A stretch of DNA of 13,810 nt from positions 1 to 13,810 of the forward strand of contig DKBD01000175.1 of assembly GCA_002451055.1 (NCBI GenBank). Direction: 5' to 3'. Position 1 is the stretch's first letter. Each line of letters opens with the position of its first letter. This DNA comes from Nitrospira sp. UBA6909 (lineage in GTDB: Bacteria > Nitrospirota > Nitrospiria > Nitrospirales > Nitrospiraceae). Under the pieces are notes generated by a model that did not search any database, was not told the DNA's origin, and saw only the letters and a list, made by a program, of their open reading frames with translations. The position numbers were made by a program, and so were the translations under genes. This document shows positions 1 to 6,115 of the stretch, piece after piece.

Positions 1-1
1 T

Positions 2-61
2 GAAAAAGCTCGCCTCCGGAAGAAAATTGCAGAGCGTGCGCGCAGGACTGCCCACCCTTAA
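2..61 (+). CDS. possible C-terminal tail of an upstream gene
   Basis: One plus-strand frame is open from the left edge of the window to a TAA at 59-61. It would encode a 19-residue basic, helix-prone tail (EKARLRKKIAERARRTAHP) typical of the end of a cytoplasmic protein. No domain can be recognised from so little sequence. The only support is the open frame, the charged composition and the absence of any other gene before 231. If real, it converges with the Anbu gene, which ends at 231. It could also be chance. Confidence 0.25.
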   Translation, partial: EKARLRKKIAERARRTAHP

Positions 62-230
62 CTCTCCCGGTGTTCATACACCGAATGACCCCTGTTTAAA
101 ACCAATTCCAGACCGTGTATCGCCGTCGCCCAGGGGATTTGGTTGAAAGAAGAAGTTCGCGCTTCTGCTTCCCTTTCTGCCGTTAAGAGAGGGTGCTGTG
201 GGAGACTATTCGATGAGCCAGTATGTCCTC

Positions 231-1001
231 TCACGAAAATGGAGGGCCGGGGATCCTGGTCGATGATCTCAATTCATGAGGAAGCGAGTCGAGAAGGCGA
301 TCAATCCATAGTGACGGCAAGTTCTCCACAGATTCAGAAATGCGGGATTGCCACCATGAGGAGATCTCGGCGAGGTCTTCTTTCTGAAAACGGTGTTCGA
401 TTATATCGAAAGTGTCGTGGCGATACAGCACCACATCGATAGGATACTCGACGCTCGTTGAGCTCGTGCGGGTGGCGTCGAAGGCCAGGAACCCCAATTT
501 TATGGCGAGATCCATGGTGGAATTATATCGCAGTACACGATCGAGGAGCGGTTTTCCATAGCCTGTCTCGCCGATGATGCAGTAGGGGGTGCCCTCACTC
601 ACCTCCACCCAGTTGCCCTGCGGGTAAATAAGAAAGAGCTTGTGCTCCAGGTCTTCCTCGAGCTGCCCGCCGACCAATGCATGGAGGTTGAAGCTCAGCC
701 CCGCCTTGTAAAGCGCGTCCTTGTCTTCGTCCGCCACGCGGCGAATCTGTGCGGCTAACACGTTGACGGCCTTAAACAGTTTGTTGAAGCTCTGATCACT
801 TTCGCCAATGGCTTCATCGAAATAGGTCACGGCTTTATCCCGGACGGAGCGCAGTCCAGACGTCATAAGAAACATCGAATGCCTTCCATGCTGATGGATG
901 GACACCTTCCGTGCCGTGATACACTCTGCCCCTGTCGTGACTCTCGTGTCGGCAATGCCGACCAACCCATCCTCGACCTTCATGCCTAGGCAAAACGTCA
1001 T
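231..1001 (-). CDS. Anbu-type bacterial proteasome homologue (predicted Ntn-hydrolase peptidase)
   Basis: A 256-residue cytoplasmic protein of the proteasome-type protease family (COG3484, Anbu, also called BPH), a bacterial relative of the proteasome beta subunit and HslV. The N-terminus MTFCLGMKVEDGLVGIADTR is diagnostic. Thr2 would become the N-terminal nucleophile after Met removal. Asp18 sits in the conserved A-D-T-R segment, and Lys32 (in TARKV) is the likely catalytic lysine. Length is close to the family norm of about 240-250. The ATG at 999-1001 overlaps the alpha-E stop (998-1000) as ATGA and is preceded by GGAGG 5 nt upstream, so translation is coupled. It is the last gene of the ATP-grasp/alpha-E/Anbu operon. 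Anbu family members form ring or helical assemblies, but their substrate is not settled. Family assignment is firm; the activity of this copy is inferred. Confidence 0.9.
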   Translation of the reverse strand: MTFCLGMKVEDGLVGIADTRVTTGAECITARKVSIHQHGRHSMFLMTSGLRSVRDKAVTYFDEAIGESDQSFNKLFKAVNVLAAQIRRVADEDKDALYKAGLSFNLHALVGGQLEEDLEHKLFLIYPQGNWVEVSEGTPYCIIGETGYGKPLLDRVLRYNSTMDLAIKLGFLAFDATRTSSTSVEYPIDVVLYRHDTFDIIEHRFQKEDLAEISSWWQSRISESVENLPSLWIDRLLDSLPHELRSSTRIPGPPFS

Positions 1002-1978
1002 TGTGCCTCCGCCGATGGAAGTGTCGTGTGGATCGGACGAGGCGCGAAGAAGGTTTCACAAATCGCGTCGCCGACCAGATTTAGTCGAGCTTGGAAACAG
1101 TCCACAAATTCGTGTAGGCCCCCCTCCACACAGTCCGTGATGTCCGCAAAGTCCAGCTCAGAGCGGAGCCTTCCCAGACGCTTTTCGGCAAGATTCTCAT
1201 AGGATCCGCTCCCGGACCCTGATATCGCATGGAGTGACTCTTCCGCCTTAATAAGACAGTAGCGGATCGCGCGTGGAAACGTCGGGTCAAGGATGAGAAA
1301 TTCAGCGACGTCTTTGGCTGAGATCCGCCCGTAACGTTTGTAGTACATCTCCAGCGCGCTCGCAGATTTCAATAAATCCGACCATTGCAAGATATCAAAC
1401 GGGGTGTCGACTTCCGTGGGCGCCGGCAAAAGAATAAAATATTTTACGTCCAATATGCGAGAGGTCTTATCGGCCCGCTCCAGTAGGCGACCGAGTCTGG
1501 CAAAGTGCCAACCTTCTCCGTGCGACATGGTCGCATCGGTAATGCCAAGGAGTAAATGGCTTGCAGACTTCACATTCGTCATGAACGTATGGAGGTTGTG
1601 CCTCGACATCCCCGCCGCGACGGCATCCTTGACCATCAGATAGAAGTGGTTGATTTGTTCCCACATGTCCGTCGAAATGATTTCGCGCACCGATCTCGCA
1701 TTCTCGCGTGCGGCTGAGAGGCAGGAGAGAATCGAGCTCGGGTTCGCCGGGTCAGCCACCAAAAAGTAAATCACGTTCTCTTTGGTCGCCTCCTCGTAAC
1801 GTGACGCGAACATCTTGTCATCCCCCGTAGTGGCCACGAGGGGTCCCCATTGTTCGGCGGTCTCTCGAGGTAAATCGAGCGAAAGGTTCAGATTGACTTC
1901 GATGAATCGGGCATAGTTCTCCGCCCGTTCGACATATCGATTCAACCAGTAGATTGAACTCGCAACTCGACTCAGCAT
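998..1978 (-). CDS. alpha-E domain protein (DUF403 / COG2307)
   Basis: A 326-residue, almost entirely helical cytoplasmic protein of the alpha-E family. It opens with the typical MLSRVASSIYWLNRYVERAE segment (residues 1-20). A second conserved helix, LLERADKTSR, lies at about 165-174, and an arginine/glutamate-rich segment (RENARSVREI) at 91-100. The start ATG (1976-1978) has a GAGG ribosome-binding site about 8 nt upstream. Genes of this family almost always lie next to a circularly permuted ATP-grasp gene, as here (gap 61 bp), and in Anbu clusters also beside the peptidase, with which it overlaps by 4 bp. Comparative-genomic work has proposed that alpha-E and ATP-grasp proteins act together in peptide synthesis or tagging. 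The biochemical role is not established, and no catalytic residue can be named from sequence alone. Confidence 0.92.
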   Translation of the reverse strand: MLSRVASSIYWLNRYVERAENYARFIEVNLNLSLDLPRETAEQWGPLVATTGDDKMFASRYEEATKENVIYFLVADPANPSSILSCLSAARENARSVREIISTDMWEQINHFYLMVKDAVAAGMSRHNLHTFMTNVKSASHLLLGITDATMSHGEGWHFARLGRLLERADKTSRILDVKYFILLPAPTEVDTPFDILQWSDLLKSASALEMYYKRYGRISAKDVAEFLILDPTFPRAIRYCLIKAEESLHAISGSGSGSYENLAEKRLGRLRSELDFADITDCVEGGLHEFVDCFQARLNLVGDAICETFFAPRPIHTTLPSAEAQ

Positions 1979-2039
1979 CGATGTCCTCGCCCTTCGAGCT
2001 TATCCGGTTGTGGGGCGGCGTGAGGTCTGAGGTGAAAGT

Positions 2040-3464
2040 TTACGAAAGGACCCACGTGTCCTTGTTCCCTCCGCCCTGAGACGAATTGACAACCAGAGAC
2101 CCTTTTCTCAATGCAACTCGCGTCATGCCTCCCGGCAACACATACACGTCGCGACCGTACAGCACATATGGCCGCAGATCAACATGGCGCCCCTCAAGGT
2201 GATCCTCCACCAACGTTGGGACTCGGGAGAGCGCCAGAGTCGGTTGGGCGATATAATTGCGCGGATTGGACTCGATGAGGCGCGCGTAATGCTCTCGATC
2301 TTGTATCGAGGCATGAGGGCCGATCATCATCCCATAACCGCCCGCCTCGTTCGTAGCTTTGACCACTAATTCGTCCAAATGCGACAACACATAGGCTCGG
2401 TCCTTGCGCTCCCAACAGACGTAGGTGGGCACGTTTGGGAGAATAGGTTCCTCGGCCAAGTAATAATTGATGATCTTCGGGACATAGGCGTACAAGGCCT
2501 TGTCGTCGGAAACCCCGGTGCCTGGTGCATTGACGAGCGCGACCTTTCCTTTTTTGTACGACTCCATCAGGCCAGGGACCCCGAGTACAGAGTCGTTCCG
2601 AAACGCAAGAGGATCAAGGTAGTTGTCGTTGATTCGCCGGTAAATCACGTCTACTCGTTGGGAGCCTTTCGTTGTCCGCATATGCACGAATCCATCCACC
2701 ACTACAAGATCATTGGCCTCGACTAATTCCACTCCCATCTTTTGGGCAAGCAGGGAGTGCTCATAATAGGCGGAGTTAAACATGCCAGGCGTGAGAATCA
2801 CGATGGTTGGATCCGGAAGATCAGAAAGATACTGAAGCGTTTCCAGGAGATGGCTTGGATAGCCATCGACGGGCTGTACACGGTAGGTGTCGAAGAGCTC
2901 AGGGAACGTCCGTTTCATGACCTGCCGTGCTTCCAAGACGTAGGCCACGCCTGATGGGCAGCGCATGTTATCCTCAAGCACGTAAAATCTCCCGTCACTG
3001 ATCCGAATGAGGTCGATCCCCGCGATGTGGCACCAAATCCCTCGTGGTGGCTTGAGACCGCAGCAAGCCGTCAAAAACCCCCTGCTGGAATAGATCAGTT
3101 CCCGTGGGATCACTCCGTCTCGGATGATCGCTTGATCGTGATACACATCGTTAATGAAAAGATTGAGCGCGCACATACGTTGCCGCAGCCCGGATTCGAT
3201 GTGTTCCCAGTCCGATGGCTCGACGATCCGAGGCACGATGTCGAATGGGAGAATTTGTTCGTGGCCGGCTTCGCTACCATAGACGCCGAATGTCATCCCC
3301 ATGTTGAGAATGACGCGCTCGGCGGCCTGTTGGCGCTTCTTCAGTTCTCCCTCCGGCAGCGACGCAAACTTTCTCAGCAACAGGGCGGATCCAGCCCGAG
3401 GTTGACCGACACCTTCGTACAGCTCGTCGTAAAAAGTTCCTGGATCGTAGGCTGAAAACCGCAT
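2040..3464 (-). CDS. circularly permuted ATP-grasp protein (DUF404/DUF407, COG2308)
   Basis: A protein of about 474 residues, first gene of the Anbu cluster. Family-typical segments run in order: MRFSAYDPGTFYDELY at the N-terminus, VDVIYRRINDNYLDPL around residue 280, NAPGTGVSDDKALYAYVPKI around 320-340, NEAGGYGMMIG around 380, and the C-terminal SSQGGGNKDTWVL. These belong to the circularly permuted ATP-grasp ligases, which use ATP to join a carboxylate to an amine. The substrate here is unknown. I chose the ATG at 3462-3464 because it matches the family N-terminus and has an AGGGA ribosome-binding site about 8 nt upstream. An in-frame ATG at 3522-3524 would add 20 residues that look non-conserved. 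With the downstream alpha-E protein it forms the pair predicted to make or attach short peptides. Confidence 0.93.
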   Translation of the reverse strand: MRFSAYDPGTFYDELYEGVGQPRAGSALLLRKFASLPEGELKKRQQAAERVILNMGMTFGVYGSEAGHEQILPFDIVPRIVEPSDWEHIESGLRQRMCALNLFINDVYHDQAIIRDGVIPRELIYSSRGFLTACCGLKPPRGIWCHIAGIDLIRISDGRFYVLEDNMRCPSGVAYVLEARQVMKRTFPELFDTYRVQPVDGYPSHLLETLQYLSDLPDPTIVILTPGMFNSAYYEHSLLAQKMGVELVEANDLVVVDGFVHMRTTKGSQRVDVIYRRINDNYLDPLAFRNDSVLGVPGLMESYKKGKVALVNAPGTGVSDDKALYAYVPKIINYYLAEEPILPNVPTYVCWERKDRAYVLSHLDELVVKATNEAGGYGMMIGPHASIQDREHYARLIESNPRNYIAQPTLALSRVPTLVEDHLEGRHVDLRPYVLYGRDVYVLPGGMTRVALRKGSLVVNSSQGGGNKDTWVLS

Positions 3465-3590
3465 GATGAAAATCCCTGCCTCGATAGCGGATACGCAAGT
3501 ATGGCTGATCGTCGCATGAAGCATTGCCTTTTGTCACGCACCGACACATGTCTAGCTGTCAATGCATGCGAATTGCTCCCACCAGTCTGC

Positions 3591-3622
3591 CAATGACAAT
3601 GTCCATTGGGACATTGTTGTTG
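3591..3622. repeat. inverted repeat, possible operator or RNA stem
   Basis: The arms ACAATGTCC (3596-3604) and GGACATTGT (3609-3617) are perfect inverted repeats around the 4-nt centre ATTG. On the plus strand the stem extends outward to 3591 and 3622 if two G-U pairs are allowed, giving about 14 bp. No T-run follows on either strand, so it is not a simple terminator. It lies about 130 bp upstream of the ATP-grasp start, which suits a regulator-binding site or a structured leader. Which protein would bind is unknown. Confidence 0.5.
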
Positions 3623-3672
3623 ATATCGTCAATTGCTGGCTGACAATAAGATTCACCCGCCTACCCAGGAAG

Positions 3673-3790
3673 CCACGGCTGTGAAGCCGTGGAGGAAGGC
3701 GTGCGGGTGTCCTTCGACCAGTCGGCCAGCGTCTCTGGGCGGCGTGCCGAAGCCTTGGCGAAGGAGGACATGCTTCCGGCCTTCGTCGCC
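3673..3790. repeat. palindromic GC-rich block, possible IS200/IS605-type remnant
   Basis: A perfect hairpin CCACGGCT-GTGA-AGCCGTGG (3673-3692) is followed by a second, interrupted stem in which GGCGA (3757-3761) pairs with TCGCC (3786-3790) or CGAAGG (3759-3764) pairs with CCTTCG (3780-3785). Hairpins of the CCACGGCT...AGCCGTGG kind are common at the right ends of IS200/IS605 family elements, next to the end of tnpB. The plus frame across the hairpin reads EATAVKPWRK, resembling some TnpB tails. No transposase body is present, so at most this is a degraded end. A structured intergenic repeat of another kind is equally possible. Confidence 0.35.
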
Positions 3791-3853
3791 ACGCGAGGCG
3801 GCTAACGATCGATGATTGCAATCGACTGGGGTTTTTAGTAGCGTCTTCTGCCT

Positions 3854-4804
3854 ATGATCACGCAATTTATTGTCACACCGGGCGAACAGCCGAAGCGGTT
3901 GGACGTCTTTCTTGTCAATCGAGAGCGCGATATCTCAAGATCCGCCCTGCAACGACTGATCGAGATGGGTCGCATCCGCATCAACGACGAGGTGGTGAAG
4001 CCCAGCCAGAAAATCAGACCGGGCGACAAAATCACAATGGACGTCCCGAAGCCGGAACCGCTCGAACTCAAGGGCGAGGCCATACCGCTCGAAGTTCTCT
4101 ATGAAGACGATGCGCTTCTTGTGCTGAACAAGCCGGCAGGGATAGTGGTGCATCCGGCTCCAGGCAATTGGAGCGGTACCCTGGTCAATGCGCTGCTCCA
4201 TCACTTTCACACTTCTGGAGGAACGATCTCCACCATCGGAGGCAAAGAACGACCAGGCCTTGTTCATCGTCTGGACAAGGAAACATCGGGTGTCATGGTC
4301 ATTGCCAAGAGCGACCAAGCCCATAGGCATTTAGCTGCGCAATTTAAGCATCACACCATTACGCGTGTGTATGAGGCGTTCATCTTCGGAGTGCCGAAGA
4401 AAGGACGGGGGCTGATCGAACTGGCGATTGGACGCGATTCCAAAGAGCGGAAGATGTTCTCGGCCAGAACCTCACGGCCGAAGGATTCCGTGACGGAGTA
4501 CCACGTCGATCATCGATATGGCAAACTGGCCGCTCATGTCTTCCTCTATCCGCGTACAGGGCGCACCCATCAGTTGCGAGTTCATCTGACCTCTCTGGGC
4601 CATCCCATTCTTGGCGATCAGACCTACGGCGGGAGAAAAGTACGAATGATCGATCATGTGGAGATTCCTCGTGTCATGCTCCATGCGAGAACCCTAGGTT
4701 TCAAGCATCCGGTCACAGGCGAGTTTCAGGAGTTCACCAGACAGTTTCCCATGGATATGGAGGCTGTTGGCAAGGCTCTCGAATCAATGGTGCATGAGGG
4801 GTAG
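3854..4804 (+). CDS. rluD: RluD-like 23S rRNA pseudouridine synthase (RluA family)
   Basis: A 316-residue cytoplasmic RNA-modifying enzyme that converts specific uridines in 23S rRNA to pseudouridine. An S4 RNA-binding domain spans about residues 13-60 (RLDVFL, SRSALQRLIEMGRIRIND). The catalytic motif HRLDKETSG is at 138-146, with Asp141 the expected nucleophile. GRTHQLRVHL (236-245) and PILGDQTYGG (251-260) are the other RluA-family signatures. The S4 domain and the length favour RluD (or RluC) over RluA, which lacks S4. The exact target uridines cannot be told from sequence. The ATG at 3854 fits the family N-terminus, but no good ribosome-binding site lies just upstream. The next gene on the same strand starts 41 bp downstream and may be co-transcribed. 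Confidence 0.92.
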   Translation: MITQFIVTPGEQPKRLDVFLVNRERDISRSALQRLIEMGRIRINDEVVKPSQKIRPGDKITMDVPKPEPLELKGEAIPLEVLYEDDALLVLNKPAGIVVHPAPGNWSGTLVNALLHHFHTSGGTISTIGGKERPGLVHRLDKETSGVMVIAKSDQAHRHLAAQFKHHTITRVYEAFIFGVPKKGRGLIELAIGRDSKERKMFSARTSRPKDSVTEYHVDHRYGKLAAHVFLYPRTGRTHQLRVHLTSLGHPILGDQTYGGRKVRMIDHVEIPRVMLHARTLGFKHPVTGEFQEFTRQFPMDMEAVGKALESMVHEG

Positions 4805-4845
4805 GCGCGGAACGGTTCGTCCACGGGATTCTTGATAAGGTCTAC

Positions 4846-5271
4846 ATGCAAACAGCCGATCTGCTTGACACAATCGGAGGCCTGACGTCACGGCTTAAGG
4901 TCTATGCGATGAAGCTGCCACCCGTCGTCCACTTGGCGGCTGTGCCGACGGGTGTGAAGCCGCAGCTTGAAGCCATTGAAGAGTATGAGGACCTCGTATC
5001 GCGGATCCGTACTCAAAGCGCCGGGACGCCGTACAAATGTCTGAACGATTCCCTTCTTGAATCCCTCGAAGCGTTTGAGGCGGGCAAATTACTGGGGGCG
5101 ATTCAGCCGCTTTTGGCCCTGCTCGATCAGCTTGAACGAATGAGGGCGGATCAGGAAGTCGAAGTGGGCCGCATCGACGAGAAACGAATCCATGAATACC
5201 GAGCGGCACTGCGAAGAATCATGCCGGGCAATAAGCCGGAATTGGACGAGACTGGACGCAACTTGAAATAA
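4846..5271 (+). CDS. unrecognised helical protein
   Basis: A 141-residue protein that I do not recognise. It is predicted to be mostly alpha-helical and soluble, with no signal peptide or membrane segment. The middle (about residues 65-125) is rich in Leu, Glu, Ala and Arg with heptad-like spacing (LLESLEAFEAGKLLGAI, then LLALLDQLERM), suggesting a helical bundle or short coiled coil. The ATG is preceded by AAGG 5 nt upstream. It follows the rluD-like gene by 41 bp on the same strand. Third codon positions are GC-rich in this frame, which supports it over the opposing open frame at 4895-5209. The stop is followed within 5 bp by the 7-nt repeat array. Confidence 0.7.
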   Translation: MQTADLLDTIGGLTSRLKVYAMKLPPVVHLAAVPTGVKPQLEAIEEYEDLVSRIRTQSAGTPYKCLNDSLLESLEAFEAGKLLGAIQPLLALLDQLERMRADQEVEVGRIDEKRIHEYRAALRRIMPGNKPELDETGRNLK

Positions 5272-5275
5272 ACAG

Positions 5276-5303
5276 GTGAGGTGTAAGGTGTGAGGGGTAA
5301 CAC
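5276..5303 (+). repeat. 7-nt tandem repeat array, left arm (GTGAGGT units)
   Basis: Three consecutive heptads, GTGAGGT, GTAAGGT and GTGAGGG, followed by a partial GTAACAC, start 5 bp after the stop of the preceding gene. The segment AGGTGTGAGG (5286-5295) is exactly complementary to CCTCACACCT (5348-5357) in the right arm. The two arms could therefore form a long-loop stem between the convergent genes. Confidence 0.65.
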
Positions 5304-5346
5304 GATCATGAGCGAGGGGGCGAGTCGCAGACAATTTTCGCTGTAC

Positions 5347-5367
5347 TCCTCACACCTAACCCCTAAC
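5347..5367 (-). repeat. 7-nt tandem repeat array, right arm (inverted)
   Basis: The plus strand reads TCCTCAC, ACCTAAC, CCCTAAC, which on the minus strand is GTTAGGG, GTTAGGT, GTGAGGA. This is the same heptad family as the left arm but inverted and about 50 bp away. It ends 3 bp before the stop codon of the zinc-ribbon gene. The inverted pair between convergent genes could act as a bidirectional transcription end, though neither side has a clear T-run. Confidence 0.65.
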
Positions 5368-5370
5368 CGT

Positions 5371-5550
5371 TCAGTGTCCCATCTTCGGCCCGGCCGCGTT
5401 GTCACCCTGCGTCACCAGTTGGAAGCGAACGGTGGAGCCGCAATGGGGGCATGTCGTACGGATTGTTTCTTCGTCTACCACCTCATACTCTTCCGAATTG
5501 AGCCACATGAGCTGAAAGCATTTTGGGCAACTGCGTACTTGCGCTGACAT
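5371..5550 (-). CDS. small zinc-ribbon protein
   Basis: A 59-residue protein with two CxxC pairs (Cys8/Cys11 in CPKC and Cys34/Cys37 in CPHC) separated by 22 residues, the layout of a single zinc ribbon. The rest is short and polar, with a flexible tail ending in GPKMGH. I chose the ATG at 5548-5550 because GAGGA lies about 6 nt upstream. An in-frame upstream start at 5598 would add 16 residues but would leave only 13 bp before the divergent GNAT start. Small ribbon proteins of this size may bind nucleic acid or act as protein adaptors. No specific function can be assigned. It is divergent from the GNAT gene and convergent with the helical-protein gene. Confidence 0.75.
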   Translation of the reverse strand: MSAQVRSCPKCFQLMWLNSEEYEVVDEETIRTTCPHCGSTVRFQLVTQGDNAAGPKMGH

Positions 5551-5570
5551 GGTTTTCCTCGTACACTCTT

Positions 5571-5601
5571 TTGATAGATGTTCCCGCCACAAGACCATAA
5601 T
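5571..5601 (+). promoter_or_regulatory. possible promoter of the GNAT gene
   Basis: TTGATA (5571-5576) and CATAAT (5596-5601) resemble sigma-70 -35 and -10 boxes, but the 19-nt spacer is longer than the usual 17. Transcription would start around 5608, only a few bases before the ATG at 5612, so the message would be nearly leaderless. That agrees with the absence of a Shine-Dalgarno sequence. The support is weak. Confidence 0.3.
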
Positions 5602-5611
5602 TTAGTACAAG

Positions 5612-6043
5612 ATGCCTCCACCCCTCAAGCCTGCAATTATCTATTCCGACAATAACGACCTCAAGGCCGCTCAGTTGGTTCGGCTATTCCATCAGGCTCC
5701 CTGGGCGATGGACCGAACGATAGAAGATGCCAAAGAGATGTTATGCCACACTGATCTGACAGTCTGTGCGTGGGACCGCGATGTCCTAGTTGGATTCGGT
5801 CGGGTCCTGACGGATTTCGTGTATCGGGCGACCATCTGGGATGTGATCGTAGACCAGGCCTATCAGAAGCAAGGGATCGGTGCTGAAATCGTTCAGCGCA
5901 TTCTCCATCATCCGCGCCTGCAGAAAGTCGAACTCTTCTGGCTCTGCACCAGACGACCAGGCTTCTATGAAAAGTTGGGATTTACCTCACGAGAGCAGAC
6001 CGGCATGGTGTGGGACAGAAGTAAGCAAGCCCGCCTGGAATGA
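5612..6043 (+). CDS. GNAT family N-acetyltransferase
   Basis: A 143-residue cytoplasmic acetyltransferase of the GNAT fold, which transfers acetyl from acetyl-CoA to an amine. The core beta-strand DVIVDQAYQKQGIG leads into the acetyl-CoA pyrophosphate loop Gln85-Lys86-Gln87-Gly88-Ile89-Gly90. The C-terminal RPGFYEKLGFT segment is the conserved end of the fold. Length is that of a single-domain GNAT. The N-terminal IIYSDNNDL and the AxWA region resemble a subgroup of small GNATs found in bacteria and plastids. The substrate is unknown. No ribosome-binding site is visible before the ATG. The gene stands alone: divergent from the zinc-ribbon gene and convergent with the outer-membrane protein gene (73-bp gap). 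Confidence 0.88.
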   Translation: MPPPLKPAIIYSDNNDLKAAQLVRLFHQAPWAMDRTIEDAKEMLCHTDLTVCAWDRDVLVGFGRVLTDFVYRATIWDVIVDQAYQKQGIGAEIVQRILHHPRLQKVELFWLCTRRPGFYEKLGFTSREQTGMVWDRSKQARLE

Positions 6044-6115
6044 TTGGTATGATGAGATCTGTCCTCCCATTCAGAGGCGAAGTATACCTTCATAAACTGG
6101 GAATACTATGCCCGG

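Larger units (their letters stand above)
3465..3853. other. 389-bp divergent intergenic region with hairpins, no gene
   Basis: The gap lies between the divergent Anbu operon (minus) and the rluD-like gene (plus), and must contain both promoters. I see no convincing protein gene in it. It holds a 9-bp inverted repeat (3596-3617), a perfect 8-bp hairpin (3673-3692), a larger interrupted stem at 3757-3790 and a small palindrome around 3809-3825. The 3650-3800 part is visibly more GC-rich and palindromic than its surroundings. Clear sigma-70 boxes for the minus-strand operon could not be fixed. Confidence 0.6.

Noticed and set aside
68..83. Hairpin CGGTGT-TCAT-ACACCG near the left edge
   Set aside because: A perfect 6-bp stem just after the possible upstream gene end, but no T-run follows on either strand, so it cannot be called a terminator.
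151..166. AGAAG/CTTCT stem downstream of the Anbu stop
   Set aside because: Only 5 bp, AT-rich and 65 bp from the stop, with a weak following T-tract. Too likely to be chance.
143..442. Open plus-strand frame of 99 codons opposite the Anbu gene
   Set aside because: No ribosome-binding site and a low-complexity, Ser/Arg-rich product. It lies mostly antisense to the well-supported peptidase gene.
3809..3836. TCGAT...ATCGA palindrome followed by TTTTT just upstream of the rluD-like gene
   Set aside because: It resembles a terminator, but the T-run is 6 bp away from a 5-bp stem and no gene ends there. An attenuator cannot be supported.
4895..5209. 104-codon minus-strand frame opposite the helical-protein gene
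   Set aside because: Codon third positions and the ribosome-binding site favour the plus-strand gene. The minus product is Pro/Ser/Arg-rich, as expected of a shadow.
6065..6102. TCCCA...TGGGA arms between the GNAT and outer-membrane protein genes
   Set aside because: The 5-bp arms are far apart with little inner pairing, which is not convincing as a bidirectional terminator.
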